From Humitalea rosea (lineage in GTDB: Bacteria > Pseudomonadota > Alphaproteobacteria > Acetobacterales > Acetobacteraceae): DNA of 64,000 nt. Location of the stretch: assembly GCF_003253705.1 (NCBI RefSeq), contig NZ_QKYU01000001.1, positions 248,001-312,000 on the forward strand, given 5' to 3'. The translations under genes and the position numbers were made by a program. The first letter of the stretch is position 1. Every line of letters begins with the position of its first letter. Under the pieces are notes generated by a model, which was given only the letters and a program-made list of their open reading frames with translations, did no database searches and was not told the DNA's origin. Shown here in pieces: positions 52,030 through 60,243 of this stretch.

Positions 52030-53175
52030 TCAGCGCAGGACGATCTCGACGCGACGGTTCTGCGGCTCGCGCGCGCCATCGGCGGTGGCCACCAGCGGAC
52101 GGCTTTCGCCGAAGGCCTGGACCACGATCTGCTCGCGAGACACGCCCTGGCGGGTGAGTTCCGCGGCAACCGCCTCGGCGCGGCGCTGCGACAGGCGCTG
52201 GTTGTACTGCGGGGTGCCCGAACGATCGGCGTGGCCCGAGACTTCAATGCGCGTGACCTGCACGCGGCGGCTGTTCTGGGCCGCATCCGTGATGATCTGG
52301 CGGGCACGATCCGTCAGGTCAGCGCGGTCAAAGTCGAAGAACACGAGGTAGGTGCGGGCCGGGGCCGGGGCCGCGGCAGGGGCCGGGGCGACGACGACCG
52401 GCGCCGGCGGCGCGGGCTGGTTGAAGGCGTAACGCAGGCCCACGAGGAAGGAGTGGTTCAGATTCTCCACCTCAGCCTTGCCGCGGGTCGTCACACCCGA
52501 GGGGAAGCTGGTCTGGCGCACATCGAGTTCCGGCGAGAGCGTGCCGAAGAAGCGATATTCCGCCGTCAGCGACAGGCCGGGGACCGAGGTGATCGGGAAG
52601 GCGGCGCCGGCGATGCCCTGATAGGCGAACTGCCCATCGGTATCGTCGATCACGGTGCGCGTCGTCGCGGTGGAGGCGCGGACGCCGTTCCAGTTGGTCC
52701 AGGCATAGCCCACGCCAGCACCGATATAGGGGGTGAAGGGGATGCCGGTGCCGAACACGTCGCCAACATCGAAGTCGTAGAAGGCGTTGGCCATCAGACC
52801 ATAGGTGTTCTGGTGGCCACCGCTGCTGGTGACGCGACCGGCGCCGCGGAAGCCGCTGATGGTGTCGATGTTGTTCTGGCGGAAGTTGCCTTCGAGCTCG
52901 GTCCGGAACCCGTTGCCGAAGCCGTAGCCGAGCGAGAGGACGCCGACATAGCCGTTGTCGAATTCAGCCTGACCGCTGCGGCTGACGCCGCCGGCCTGGA
53001 GGCGGCTGCCGAGGGGCCCCGAAACGTCGATGTCGCTGTCCTGAGCGATGTTCAGACCGCCACCGCCGCCGATGTAGATGCCGGAAATGGGCTGCGCGGC
53101 GAGCGGGCTGCTCAGCAGCGCGGCGAGGGGAAGTGCGGCGTAGAGCGCGGCGCGGGTGGAACGGGATAGGGCCAT
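52030..53175 (-). CDS. OmpA-like outer-membrane beta-barrel protein
   Basis: A 381-residue protein from ATG 53175, preceded by a good ggaaggagag site; this start gives a signal peptide (LYAALPLAALLSSPLAAQP) whereas the longer frame from 53328 does not. Residues about 25-255 form an eight-stranded-barrel-type domain (SGIYIGGGGGLN at the start, GLRYAFN at the end). A Pro/Ala linker leads to an OmpA C-terminal domain with VFFDFDRADLTD, SGHADRSGTPQYN and REPQNRRVEIVL, which binds peptidoglycan. It is probably an abundant structural porin-like protein. It has its own promoter region and a strong terminator. Confidence 0.92.
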   Translation of the reverse strand: MALSRSTRAALYAALPLAALLSSPLAAQPISGIYIGGGGGLNIAQDSDIDVSGPLGSRLQAGGVSRSGQAEFDNGYVGVLSLGYGFGNGFRTELEGNFRQNNIDTISGFRGAGRVTSSGGHQNTYGLMANAFYDFDVGDVFGTGIPFTPYIGAGVGYAWTNWNGVRASTATTRTVIDDTDGQFAYQGIAGAAFPITSVPGLSLTAEYRFFGTLSPELDVRQTSFPSGVTTRGKAEVENLNHSFLVGLRYAFNQPAPPAPVVVAPAPAAAPAPARTYLVFFDFDRADLTDRARQIITDAAQNSRRVQVTRIEVSGHADRSGTPQYNQRLSQRRAEAVAAELTRQGVSREQIVVQAFGESRPLVATADGAREPQNRRVEIVLR

Positions 53176-53474
53176 GGTGAAAACTCTCTCCTTCCGACGG
53201 CGCGATATTGGCCGTGGGCTGTGCGGGAAACGTGCGGAGGTGATGGGCGTTGCGTGCAACTTTTCCGCCTGGGCGGCTCCGAACGGATTGATGCGATAGC
53301 ACAGGGGGGGAGAATGCTTTGTTACCAAAGGTATGCGTCTGTATCTTGCGGGGCTTTATCAGAAGTTTTGGCCGTCCCCCGGTCATCATCCCGTCACCGC
53401 TGTGGCGCAAAAGGCACAATTTCGCCGCCCCGCGGGGCTTCCGCCGCCCGGGCCGAGGTCACATTCTGCCGGGC
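53176..53474. other. 299-bp divergent intergenic region between ompA-like and amidase genes
   Basis: Both neighbours are transcribed away from it, so it holds both promoters. It includes a G-run (gggggggag near 53307) and AT-rich positions around 53320-53370. I did not find boxes that could be assigned with confidence, nor a supported small gene; frames reading in from both sides are extensions of the flanking genes. Confidence 0.5.
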
Positions 53475-54758
53475 ATGAGCCACAACGCCCCCAACGCCGT
53501 CTCCGCCACCGCCGCCCGCGCCGCCATGGCGGCGGGCCACCTCACCGCCGTCGCTTACCTCGAGGCGTGCCTTGAGCGCATCGCGGCCTCCGAGGGCGCG
53601 GTCCGCGCCTTCGCCGCGATCGACATCCCCGCCGCCCGCCGCGCGGCCGAGGCCGCCGACCGCGCCGGCCGCCCGGGGCTGCTCGGCGGCATTCCAGTGG
53701 GGGTGAAGGATGTGATCGAAACCTCCGGGCTGATGACCGGGCATGGCTCGCCGATCTGGGCGGGCTGGCGGCCACGGGCGGATGCCTCGGCGGTGGCGCT
53801 GACCCGGGCTGCCGGCGGCTATGTGATGGGCAAGACCGTCACCACCGAATTCGCGACCCGCCACCCGGGCGCCACCGCCAACCCCTGGAACATCGGCCAT
53901 ACGCCGGGCGGCTCGTCGCAGGGCTCGGCCGCCGGGGTCGCGGCGGGGTTCTTCCCCGTCGCCTTCGGCACCCAGACGGCGGGCAGCATCCTGCGCCCGG
54001 CGGCCTATTGCGGCGTCACCGGCTACAAGCCGAGCTACGGCACCATCCACCGCGCGGGCATGAAGGTGATGAGCGAGAACCTCGACACCATCGGGGCGAT
54101 CGGGCGGGGCCTGGCCGATTGCGCGCTGTTGGTGACGGCGGCCTCAGGCCGGGCGGAACTGCCGCCGGGGGCCGCGACCTCCGCCCCGCGCATCCGCGTC
54201 ACCCCCGGCCCGGCCGAGGCGATGCTGTGCGACGCGACGCGGGCGCTGCTGGCCGAGGTGGCCGCGCGGCTTTCCGCGGCGGGCGCCCAGGTCGCCGATG
54301 CCATTTTGCCGGCAGCGGTGCTGGCCGGGGCCGAGGCGCAGCCGACCGTGATGTATGGCGAGATCGCCCAGGCCCTGGCCTGGGAGGCGGCCAATGCCTC
54401 GGCGCAGATCTCGCCCGGGCTGCGCGCGAATATCGCGACCGGCGCGGCACTGCCGCCGGGCGGGCTGGATGCGGCCCGCGCCCGCATGGTCGCGGCGCAG
54501 GCGGCCTTCCTCGACTGGATGGGCGATGCCGATCTGGTGCTGACCGCCGCCGCCCCGGGCGAGGCGCCCGAGGGCCTCGGCTGGACCGGCGACCCCGCCT
54601 GCAACGCGCTCTGGACCGCGCTGCATGGGCCCTGCGTCAGCCTGCCGGCCGGTTTCGGGCCGAAGGGCCTGCCGCTCAGCATCCAACTGGTCGGCAAGCG
54701 CGGCGCCGAGATCGCCTTCCTGGAAGCGGCGCAATGGGTGGAGGCGCGGCTGGGCTGA
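53475..54758 (+). CDS. Amidase signature family hydrolase
   Basis: A 427-residue amidase from ATG 53475; an upstream in-frame start at 53319 adds a non-homologous tail. The Ser-cisSer-Lys triad is visible: K78 in GVKDVIE, S147 in TPGGSSQGSAAG and S171 in TQTAGSILRPA, with the 24-residue spacing between the serines typical of the family. It hydrolyses a carboxamide in the cytoplasm. The GatA-subunit role is unlikely because no gatB or gatC is present and the sequence is a stand-alone type. Convergent with the molybdenum-cofactor gene, 4 bp apart. Confidence 0.92.
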   Translation: MSHNAPNAVSATAARAAMAAGHLTAVAYLEACLERIAASEGAVRAFAAIDIPAARRAAEAADRAGRPGLLGGIPVGVKDVIETSGLMTGHGSPIWAGWRPRADASAVALTRAAGGYVMGKTVTTEFATRHPGATANPWNIGHTPGGSSQGSAAGVAAGFFPVAFGTQTAGSILRPAAYCGVTGYKPSYGTIHRAGMKVMSENLDTIGAIGRGLADCALLVTAASGRAELPPGAATSAPRIRVTPGPAEAMLCDATRALLAEVAARLSAAGAQVADAILPAAVLAGAEAQPTVMYGEIAQALAWEAANASAQISPGLRANIATGAALPPGGLDAARARMVAAQAAFLDWMGDADLVLTAAAPGEAPEGLGWTGDPACNALWTALHGPCVSLPAGFGPKGLPLSIQLVGKRGAEIAFLEAAQWVEARLG

Positions 54759-54762
54759 CGCC

Positions 54763-56397
54763 TCAGGCCCCGGGCAGCGCCTTCATCGACTCGGTGGTGT
54801 CGAAGTCGCGCAGCACCGCGTCATCGGCCATCTCGACCTCCACCACCGCATCGGCATGCTTGCCCGCGAGATGCCGGGCGCCGACATCGCCGGTGACCTG
54901 CATCATCTCGGGGATCAGGTCGCGGGACCACAGCATGGGATTGCCCTGCTTGCCGCGGCAGGTCGGCATCGCGATGCGCCGGCCTTCCTCGGGGTCGAAG
55001 GCGGCGATCAGCCGGTCCATCATCGCCCCCGTGACCAGCGGCATGTCGCCGAGGCAGACCATCACCCCTTCCGAATCCGGCGGCACGGCCGCGAGGCCCG
55101 CGCGCAGGCTGGCCGACAGCCCCTCGGAAAAATCCTCGGCATGGGCGAAAAGCACGCCGCGGCCGGACAGCGCCTCCTCGATCCGCTCATGCTCATGCCC
55201 GGTCACCACGATCACCGGGCGGGCGTGGCTGGCCAAGGCCTGCTCCACGACGCGGACGATCATCGGCACGCCCTTCGCATCCGGCACCAGCAGCTTGTTC
55301 AGCGGCGCCATGCGGCGGGAACGGCCCGCGGCCATGACCAGCGCCGCGACCTTGCGGCCACGCCGGGGCGTCTGCGCGGGGGCGGGGGATTTCGCCGCCT
55401 GTTCACGGGGCAAAGGGCGCAGCTCGATCTCCTTCAGCAGCCCGCCCACGCCCATGCCCATGACATCGCGCGCGGTGACCGGCAGCCCGGCGAAGATCCG
55501 CTGCAATACCCAGTCGAAGCCGTTGAGCTTGGGCGAGCGGGCGCAGCCGGGCAGCACCAGCGCCGGGGTCCCCGCGATCTGGCCAAGGCAGATCAGATTG
55601 CCCGGATCGACCGGCATGCCGAAATGCTCGATGCGACCACCGGCGCGGAGGATGGCGGCGGGGCCGACGTCGCGGCGGTCCACCACCGCGCTGGCGCCGG
55701 CGATCAGCAGCAGCTCGGCCCCGGCGCGGCGCAGGCGGGAGAGCGCCTCGGCAACCGCGCCTTCCTCATGCCGGCAGGTCTCGGGCGGCAACAGCGTGCC
55801 GTAGAGGCCCTTCACTCTTTCCTCGGTCGCCTCGACGGCGCCCTGCATCACGCTGTCCTTGATCCCCGGCAGTTCGGTCAGCACCAGCCCGACCTTCAGC
55901 GGCCGGAACGGATGCAGGCGCAGCGCGCGGCCGGATCGCAGCATCGCCTCGGCCACGGCCATCACCGGGCCGGGCACGGCGAAGGGGATCACCTTGATCG
56001 TCGCCAGCATGTCGCGCGCCGCGACCGGGGTGTGGTTCGGCAGGGTCGCGATGGTCAGGCTTTCGTCGATCGCATTGATGCGGTCGATCAGCGCCGGATC
56101 GACCACCATCAGCCCCGGCGTCTCCGCGAGCAGGTTCACCCGCCCGGTGACGGCGCGGCTGCGCGCGACCAGCGGCACGGTCATCGCCTCGGCGATGCGG
56201 TGCGCGGCCTCGTTCTCGGGGACGTCGCCCGGCTCCATCCGGGCGGTCGTGACCTCGGTCCTGCCGCCGGCGATCAGCGCCTCCAGCGCGCCCTCATCCA
56301 GCACGGTGCCCTTCTTGATGACGCGGCCGGGCAGGCGGACGGTATGGACCAGCACGGCGCCGCGCGCCTCGGCAACCGGGGTGGGGCCGAAGATCAT
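54763..56397 (-). CDS. Fusion of molybdopterin-binding (MoeA/MogA-like) domain and MobA-like nucleotidyltransferase
   Basis: A 544-residue protein. Residues about 1-330 resemble the molybdopterin-binding domain: GRVIKKGTVLDEGALEAL, and the central AGASAVVDRRDVGPAAIL segment. Residues 350-544 form a MobA/MocA-like nucleotidyltransferase with VMAAGRSRRM (354-363) and CLGDMPLVTG. It probably adds a nucleotide (CMP in MocA-type enzymes) to the molybdenum cofactor for hydroxylases of the xanthine/CO dehydrogenase type. It overlaps the XdhC-like gene by 4 bp and ends the operon. Confidence 0.85.
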   Translation of the reverse strand: MIFGPTPVAEARGAVLVHTVRLPGRVIKKGTVLDEGALEALIAGGRTEVTTARMEPGDVPENEAAHRIAEAMTVPLVARSRAVTGRVNLLAETPGLMVVDPALIDRINAIDESLTIATLPNHTPVAARDMLATIKVIPFAVPGPVMAVAEAMLRSGRALRLHPFRPLKVGLVLTELPGIKDSVMQGAVEATEERVKGLYGTLLPPETCRHEEGAVAEALSRLRRAGAELLLIAGASAVVDRRDVGPAAILRAGGRIEHFGMPVDPGNLICLGQIAGTPALVLPGCARSPKLNGFDWVLQRIFAGLPVTARDVMGMGVGGLLKEIELRPLPREQAAKSPAPAQTPRRGRKVAALVMAAGRSRRMAPLNKLLVPDAKGVPMIVRVVEQALASHARPVIVVTGHEHERIEEALSGRGVLFAHAEDFSEGLSASLRAGLAAVPPDSEGVMVCLGDMPLVTGAMMDRLIAAFDPEEGRRIAMPTCRGKQGNPMLWSRDLIPEMMQVTGDVGARHLAGKHADAVVEVEMADDAVLRDFDTTESMKALPGA

Positions 56398-57095
56398 GCC
56401 GCGGCCTTGGCGGCGCGGCGCGGGCCACGCCGCACCGCGACGATCTCGGCGATGATGGAGAGCGCGATCTCGGGGGCCGTCACCGCGCCGATGTCGAGCC
56501 CGATGGGCGCGTGGATGCGCCGCGTGGCCTCGGGCCCATGGCCGAGTTCGCCCAGGCGCTCCAGCCGCTTGGCATGGGTGCGGCGGCTGCCGAGGGCGCC
56601 GATGTAGAAGGCGGGGCTGGCCAGGGCGGTATCCAATGCGGGGTCGTCGAGTTTCGGATCATGGGTGAGCGTGACGATGGCCGTGCGCGCATCCGGCGCC
56701 AGGGCCTTCATCGCATCATCCGGCCAATCATGGTTCAGCGTCACGCCCGAGGGGAAGCGCTCCTCGGAGGCAAAGGCGCCGCGAGGATCGACGATGATGA
56801 CGGCAAACCCCGCCGCCGCCGCCATGGGCGCCAGCGCCTGGGCCACATGCACGGCGCCGACGATGATCAGCCGCAGCGCCGGGGCCTGGGGGTGGATGAA
56901 CCAGGCCTCGCCATCGAGAGTGAGATTGGCCGCGAGGTCGTCGCGCAGCGCCGCCTCAGCGGCTTCGGCCAGGGCCGGTGCCAGTTCCTCATCCGGCCAG
57001 AGCCGCTGCGCGCCATCGGTCAGCCGGGTCAGCAAGGTGACGCCGCGGCCCTCGACGCGCGCGGCCGCGATCCGGGCGAGCATGTCGGGCGTCAT
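56394..57095 (-). CDS. XdhC/CoxI family molybdenum-cofactor insertion protein (Rossmann half)
   Basis: A 233-residue protein from ATG 57095, inside the stop of the short upstream partner; the longer frame to 57374 is an artefact over that gene. It has the XdhC C-terminal pattern: LIIVGAVHVAQALAPMA (dinucleotide-binding like), DPRGAFASEERFP and YIGALGSRRTHAKR. XdhC proteins bind and insert sulphurated Mo-cofactor into xanthine-dehydrogenase-type enzymes. Here the usual two domains are split in two coupled genes, as in coxF/coxI pairs. Confidence 0.88.
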   Translation of the reverse strand: MTPDMLARIAAARVEGRGVTLLTRLTDGAQRLWPDEELAPALAEAAEAALRDDLAANLTLDGEAWFIHPQAPALRLIIVGAVHVAQALAPMAAAAGFAVIIVDPRGAFASEERFPSGVTLNHDWPDDAMKALAPDARTAIVTLTHDPKLDDPALDTALASPAFYIGALGSRRTHAKRLERLGELGHGPEATRRIHAPIGLDIGAVTAPEIALSIIAEIVAVRRGPRRAAKAAA

Positions 57096-57412
57096 GCGAG
57101 CGGCTCGACGAAGACCTTGAGCTTGCCGCCGCAGGCCAGCCCGACCTCCCAGGCGCGTTCGTCGGAAATGCCGAAATCCATCAGCCTTGGCGTGCCCGAG
57201 GCCATCACGCCCTGGGCCGCCTCGGCCACGGCACCCTCGATGCAGCCGCCGGAGACGCTGCCGGCCATCCGGCCGCTGCCACTGACCGCGAGCCGCGAGC
57301 CGGCGGGGCGGGGCGAGGAGCCCCAGGTCTCCACCACCGTCGCCAGCGCCACGGTCTCGCCGGCCTCGCGCCATTGCGCGGCGGTGGCCAGGATGTCTTC
57401 CGAATCACTCAT
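57092..57412 (-). CDS. Short XdhC/CoxI N-terminal-domain protein
   Basis: A 106-residue protein with the XdhC_CoxI domain motifs: ATVVETWGSSPRPAGSRL, then GSVSGGCIEGAV with a conserved cysteine. It covers only the N-terminal half of a full XdhC and is followed, with a 4-bp overlap, by the gene for the other half. The two probably work as one. It overlaps the coxE stop by 4 bp. Confidence 0.88.
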   Translation of the reverse strand: MSDSEDILATAAQWREAGETVALATVVETWGSSPRPAGSRLAVSGSGRMAGSVSGGCIEGAVAEAAQGVMASGTPRLMDFGISDERAWEVGLACGGKLKVFVEPLA

Positions 57413-58605
57413 CGGCTGCTCCTCCGTGGCGGGGGGCTGGAGAGGGAAGCCACCAGGTCCCGCAACGCGTTCAGATTATGGACGGGGCGATGCTCATGCA
57501 CATGCGGCAGCAACGCCCGCGCCCCTTGCGATTTGGGCTGGAACCCCTCCCATCGCAACAGGGGATTGAGCCAGATCAGCCTGCGGCAGGAGCGTTGCAG
57601 CCTTGCGGCGGCCTCGGCCAGCCCCGCGGCACCCTGGCGATCCAGCCCATCGGTGATCAGCAGCACCACCGCCCCCTGGCCCAGCACGCGCCGGCCCCAG
57701 TCGTGGTTGAAGGTGGCGATGGACTCGCCGATCCTTGTGCCGCCGGACCAGTCGGGCACCAGATGGGAGACCATCTCGAAGGCGACCTCGGGGTCGCGGT
57801 TCTTCAACGCGCGGGTGACGTTGGAGAGGCGGGTGCCGAAGAGGAAGGTGCTGACGCGGTCACGGTCATTCTCCACCGCATGGAGAAAATGCAGCAATAT
57901 CTGTGCATAGCGCGCCATGCTTCCACTGATGTCGCAGAGAACCACCAAGGGCGGCGGCCGCTTCACCCGGCGTTTCCGCGACAGGCCAAGGATTTCCCCG
58001 CCGGTCCTCATGCTGTCCCTGAGGGTGGCGCGCAGATCGACCCGCGCCCCCGCCGCATGGGGGTGGAAGCGGCGGGTCGGGCGTTCATCCAGCGGCAGAT
58101 GAAGCTTGCGGATCTCCTGCTTGGCGGCGGCGATCTCCTCCGCGCCCATCGCCTCGAAATCCATCTGCATCAACCGCTCGCGGTCCGACACCGTCATCGC
58201 GACATCAAGCATCGGCGGCGGTTCGTCGGATTTTTTCGGCGCAGGCGGGCGGTCGCCCTGCAAGGCCTCGGCGACGCGGCGGGAGGCCGGCGGCGGGCGC
58301 GACTTGTCCTTGATGCCATCCATCAGCGCCATGGCGGCGGCGTGCCTGGCCGCCTCCGGATCGCGCCAGAACAAGGCGAAGGCCTGGTCGAACACCTCCT
58401 GCTGATCGTGGCGACGCACCAGGATCGCGCGCAACCCAGCCTGCACCTGGCGGCGGCTGCCGATGTCGAGCAGGGTCAGCGCCCGGGTCGCCTCGATCGC
58501 ATCGGCGGTGCCGAGCCGCAGCCCCGCCCGGCGCAACAGCCGCACGAAGGCCAGCAGGTTGGAGGCGAGGGCGCCGGCCGGGGGCGGGGCCTCCGCCTGC
58601 ATCAC
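57409..58605 (-). CDS. coxE: VWA domain protein CoxE
   Basis: A 398-residue protein. Its C-terminal von Willebrand A domain has the MIDAS motif DISGSM at 225-230 (in VVLCDISGSMARY). The N-terminal part is helical. CoxE acts with the AAA+ ATPase CoxD to mature the bimetallic active site of aerobic CO dehydrogenase; in other operons similar pairs serve related molybdoenzymes. It overlaps coxD by 4 bp and the next XdhC gene by 4 bp. Confidence 0.9.
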   Translation of the reverse strand: MMQAEAPPPAGALASNLLAFVRLLRRAGLRLGTADAIEATRALTLLDIGSRRQVQAGLRAILVRRHDQQEVFDQAFALFWRDPEAARHAAAMALMDGIKDKSRPPPASRRVAEALQGDRPPAPKKSDEPPPMLDVAMTVSDRERLMQMDFEAMGAEEIAAAKQEIRKLHLPLDERPTRRFHPHAAGARVDLRATLRDSMRTGGEILGLSRKRRVKRPPPLVVLCDISGSMARYAQILLHFLHAVENDRDRVSTFLFGTRLSNVTRALKNRDPEVAFEMVSHLVPDWSGGTRIGESIATFNHDWGRRVLGQGAVVLLITDGLDRQGAAGLAEAAARLQRSCRRLIWLNPLLRWEGFQPKSQGARALLPHVHEHRPVHNLNALRDLVASLSSPPPRRSSR

Positions 58606-59504
58606 AGCATCCGCGTGGCCGCGACCTTCGCCTCGGCCACGAGCTTGGCGGTTTCCTCGCCGCGCAGCCGGGCGATGTCGTCCTGGTACTTCATCAGCGC
58701 GCCCAGCGTGTCGTCCACAAGGCCGGGTTCCAGTTCCTTGGCCTCCAGGGCGGCCAGCGCCTGGGCCCAGTCGATGGTCTCGGCGACGCCGGGCAGCTTG
58801 AAGTAATCCCCCGCCCGCAGTTTTTGGACGAAGGCCACGACCTGGGCGGAGAGCACCTCGGGCACACCCGGGGCGCGCAAACGCAGAATGGCGCGTTCCC
58901 GCACCGCGTCAGGGTAATCGACCCAGTGGTAGAGGCAGCGGCGGCGGATCGCGTCATGCACCTCCCGCGTGCGGTTGGAGGTGATGATGACGATGGGCGG
59001 CGTCTCGGCGCGGATGGTGCCGAGTTCGGGGATGGTGATCTGGAAGTCCGCCAGGATTTCCAAAAGGAAGGCCTCGAAGGGCTCGTCCGCCCGGTCCAGC
59101 TCATCGATCAGCAGCACCGCGGGCGTGCCGGTCAGCGCCGAGAGCAGCGGTCGTTCGATCAGGAAGCGCCGGTCGTAGAGATCGGCCGACAGCCGGTCGC
59201 GATCGGTGACCCCGGCGGTTTCCGCCAGCCGGATCTCCATCAGCTGCCGCGCATGATCCCATTCATAGGCCGCGGCCGCGAGGTCGAGCCCATCATAGCA
59301 TTGCAGCCGCACCAGGCGCCGGCCCAGGCGTTCGGCCAGGACCTTGGCGATCTCGGTCTTGCCGGTGCCGGGCTCGCCTTCGAGGAAAAGCGGCCGGCCC
59401 ATGGCCAGCGCCAGATGCACGGAGGTCGCGAGCGAGGTATCGGCGACATAGCCGCCCTCGGCCAGCAACTGCCGCGTCGCCTCCACTGTGGTCGGAAGGC
59501 TCAT
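58602..59504 (-). CDS. coxD: MoxR-family AAA+ ATPase (CoxD-like)
   Basis: A 300-residue ATPase with Walker A GEPGTGKT (43-50), Walker B VLLIDELDRAD (130-140) and a sensor-1 asparagine in ITSNRTRE. It is the chaperone-like partner of the adjacent CoxE VWA protein. The start overlaps the coxG stop by 4 bp. All catalytic motifs are intact. Confidence 0.92.
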   Translation of the reverse strand: MSLPTTVEATRQLLAEGGYVADTSLATSVHLALAMGRPLFLEGEPGTGKTEIAKVLAERLGRRLVRLQCYDGLDLAAAAYEWDHARQLMEIRLAETAGVTDRDRLSADLYDRRFLIERPLLSALTGTPAVLLIDELDRADEPFEAFLLEILADFQITIPELGTIRAETPPIVIITSNRTREVHDAIRRRCLYHWVDYPDAVRERAILRLRAPGVPEVLSAQVVAFVQKLRAGDYFKLPGVAETIDWAQALAALEAKELEPGLVDDTLGALMKYQDDIARLRGEETAKLVAEAKVAATRML

Positions 59505-60109
59505 CGATAGACGAACAGCAGGAACAGGATGACGAGCTCGACGAAGCCGCCGATCCAGAACAGCAGCGGCAGGCCGAGGAAGTCCTTGGGGATCAGGTCG
59601 AAGACCGAGATCGCGGCATTGGGCGCGGGCGGGGCGATGACGACCGGCGCGCCGGTCGGCGCGTTGGCGGCACCGACCTGGGCCTGGAAGCGGTCGAAGA
59701 ACTGGTCGGCCATCTGCTTGGCGGTGCTGTCGATCAGCCGGCCGCCGAGCTGGGCGATCTTGCCGCCGACCTGGGCCTTCACCGCATAGGTGAGGGTGGT
59801 CGTGGTCGGGCTGGTCTCGACCAGCGCCACATCGGCACCGCCCTTGGCGAAGCCCATCGCACCACCATTGCCTTCGCCGGCGATGGTGTAGCCGGCCGGC
59901 GGGTTGATGTTCTCAAGCTTCACCTTGCCCGCGAATTTCGCGGCCATCGGCCCGATCTTCAGCGCCACCTTGGCCTCGAAGGCATCCGGCGCGGTGCGGG
60001 TCACGCTCTCGCAGCCGGGGATCGAGGCCTGCAGCACCGCAGGATCGTTCAACGCGTCCCAGACCTTGGCGCGCGGGGCGGCGATCAGCCGCTCACCAGT
60101 CATTTCCAT
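59501..60109 (-). CDS. coxG: CoxG-like SRPBCC protein with C-terminal membrane anchor
   Basis: A 202-residue protein from ATG 60109, which follows a GGAG site by about 8 bp; a second in-frame ATG at 60103 is possible. Residues 1-145 match the CoxG/SRPBCC pattern: MTGERLIAAPRAKVWDALND, IPGCESVTRTAPDAFE and KAQVGGKIAQLGGRLID. A hydrophobic C-terminal helix (FLGLPLLFWIGGFVELVILF in part) would tether it to the membrane. In Cox systems CoxG helps anchor CO dehydrogenase to the membrane. It leads the coxG-coxD-coxE-xdhC operon. Confidence 0.9.
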   Translation of the reverse strand: MEMTGERLIAAPRAKVWDALNDPAVLQASIPGCESVTRTAPDAFEAKVALKIGPMAAKFAGKVKLENINPPAGYTIAGEGNGGAMGFAKGGADVALVETSPTTTTLTYAVKAQVGGKIAQLGGRLIDSTAKQMADQFFDRFQAQVGAANAPTGAPVVIAPPAPNAAISVFDLIPKDFLGLPLLFWIGGFVELVILFLLFVYR

Positions 60110-60243
60110 CTTCTGCACTCCACTGATGCGGCCCGCGACCGCGCTCTGGCGCAAACTAGGTCCTGGGCGGCCCGGCGGCAAAGGGGGGGTGGCGCGGCGT
60201 GCGGCGCGCGGTTAGGGGAAAGCAAGGCTTGGGGGGCTATCTG
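60110..60243. other. Divergent promoter region, coxG and NhaD-like gene
   Basis: A 134-bp region with start points on both sides. No promoter boxes could be assigned with confidence; the region is GC-rich (ggcggcaaagggggggtggcgcgg). Confidence 0.4.

Noticed and set aside
54763-60109. A complete aerobic CO dehydrogenase locus
   Set aside because: Only accessory genes are present; no CoxL, CoxM or CoxS sequence was found in the window, so CO oxidation is not claimed.
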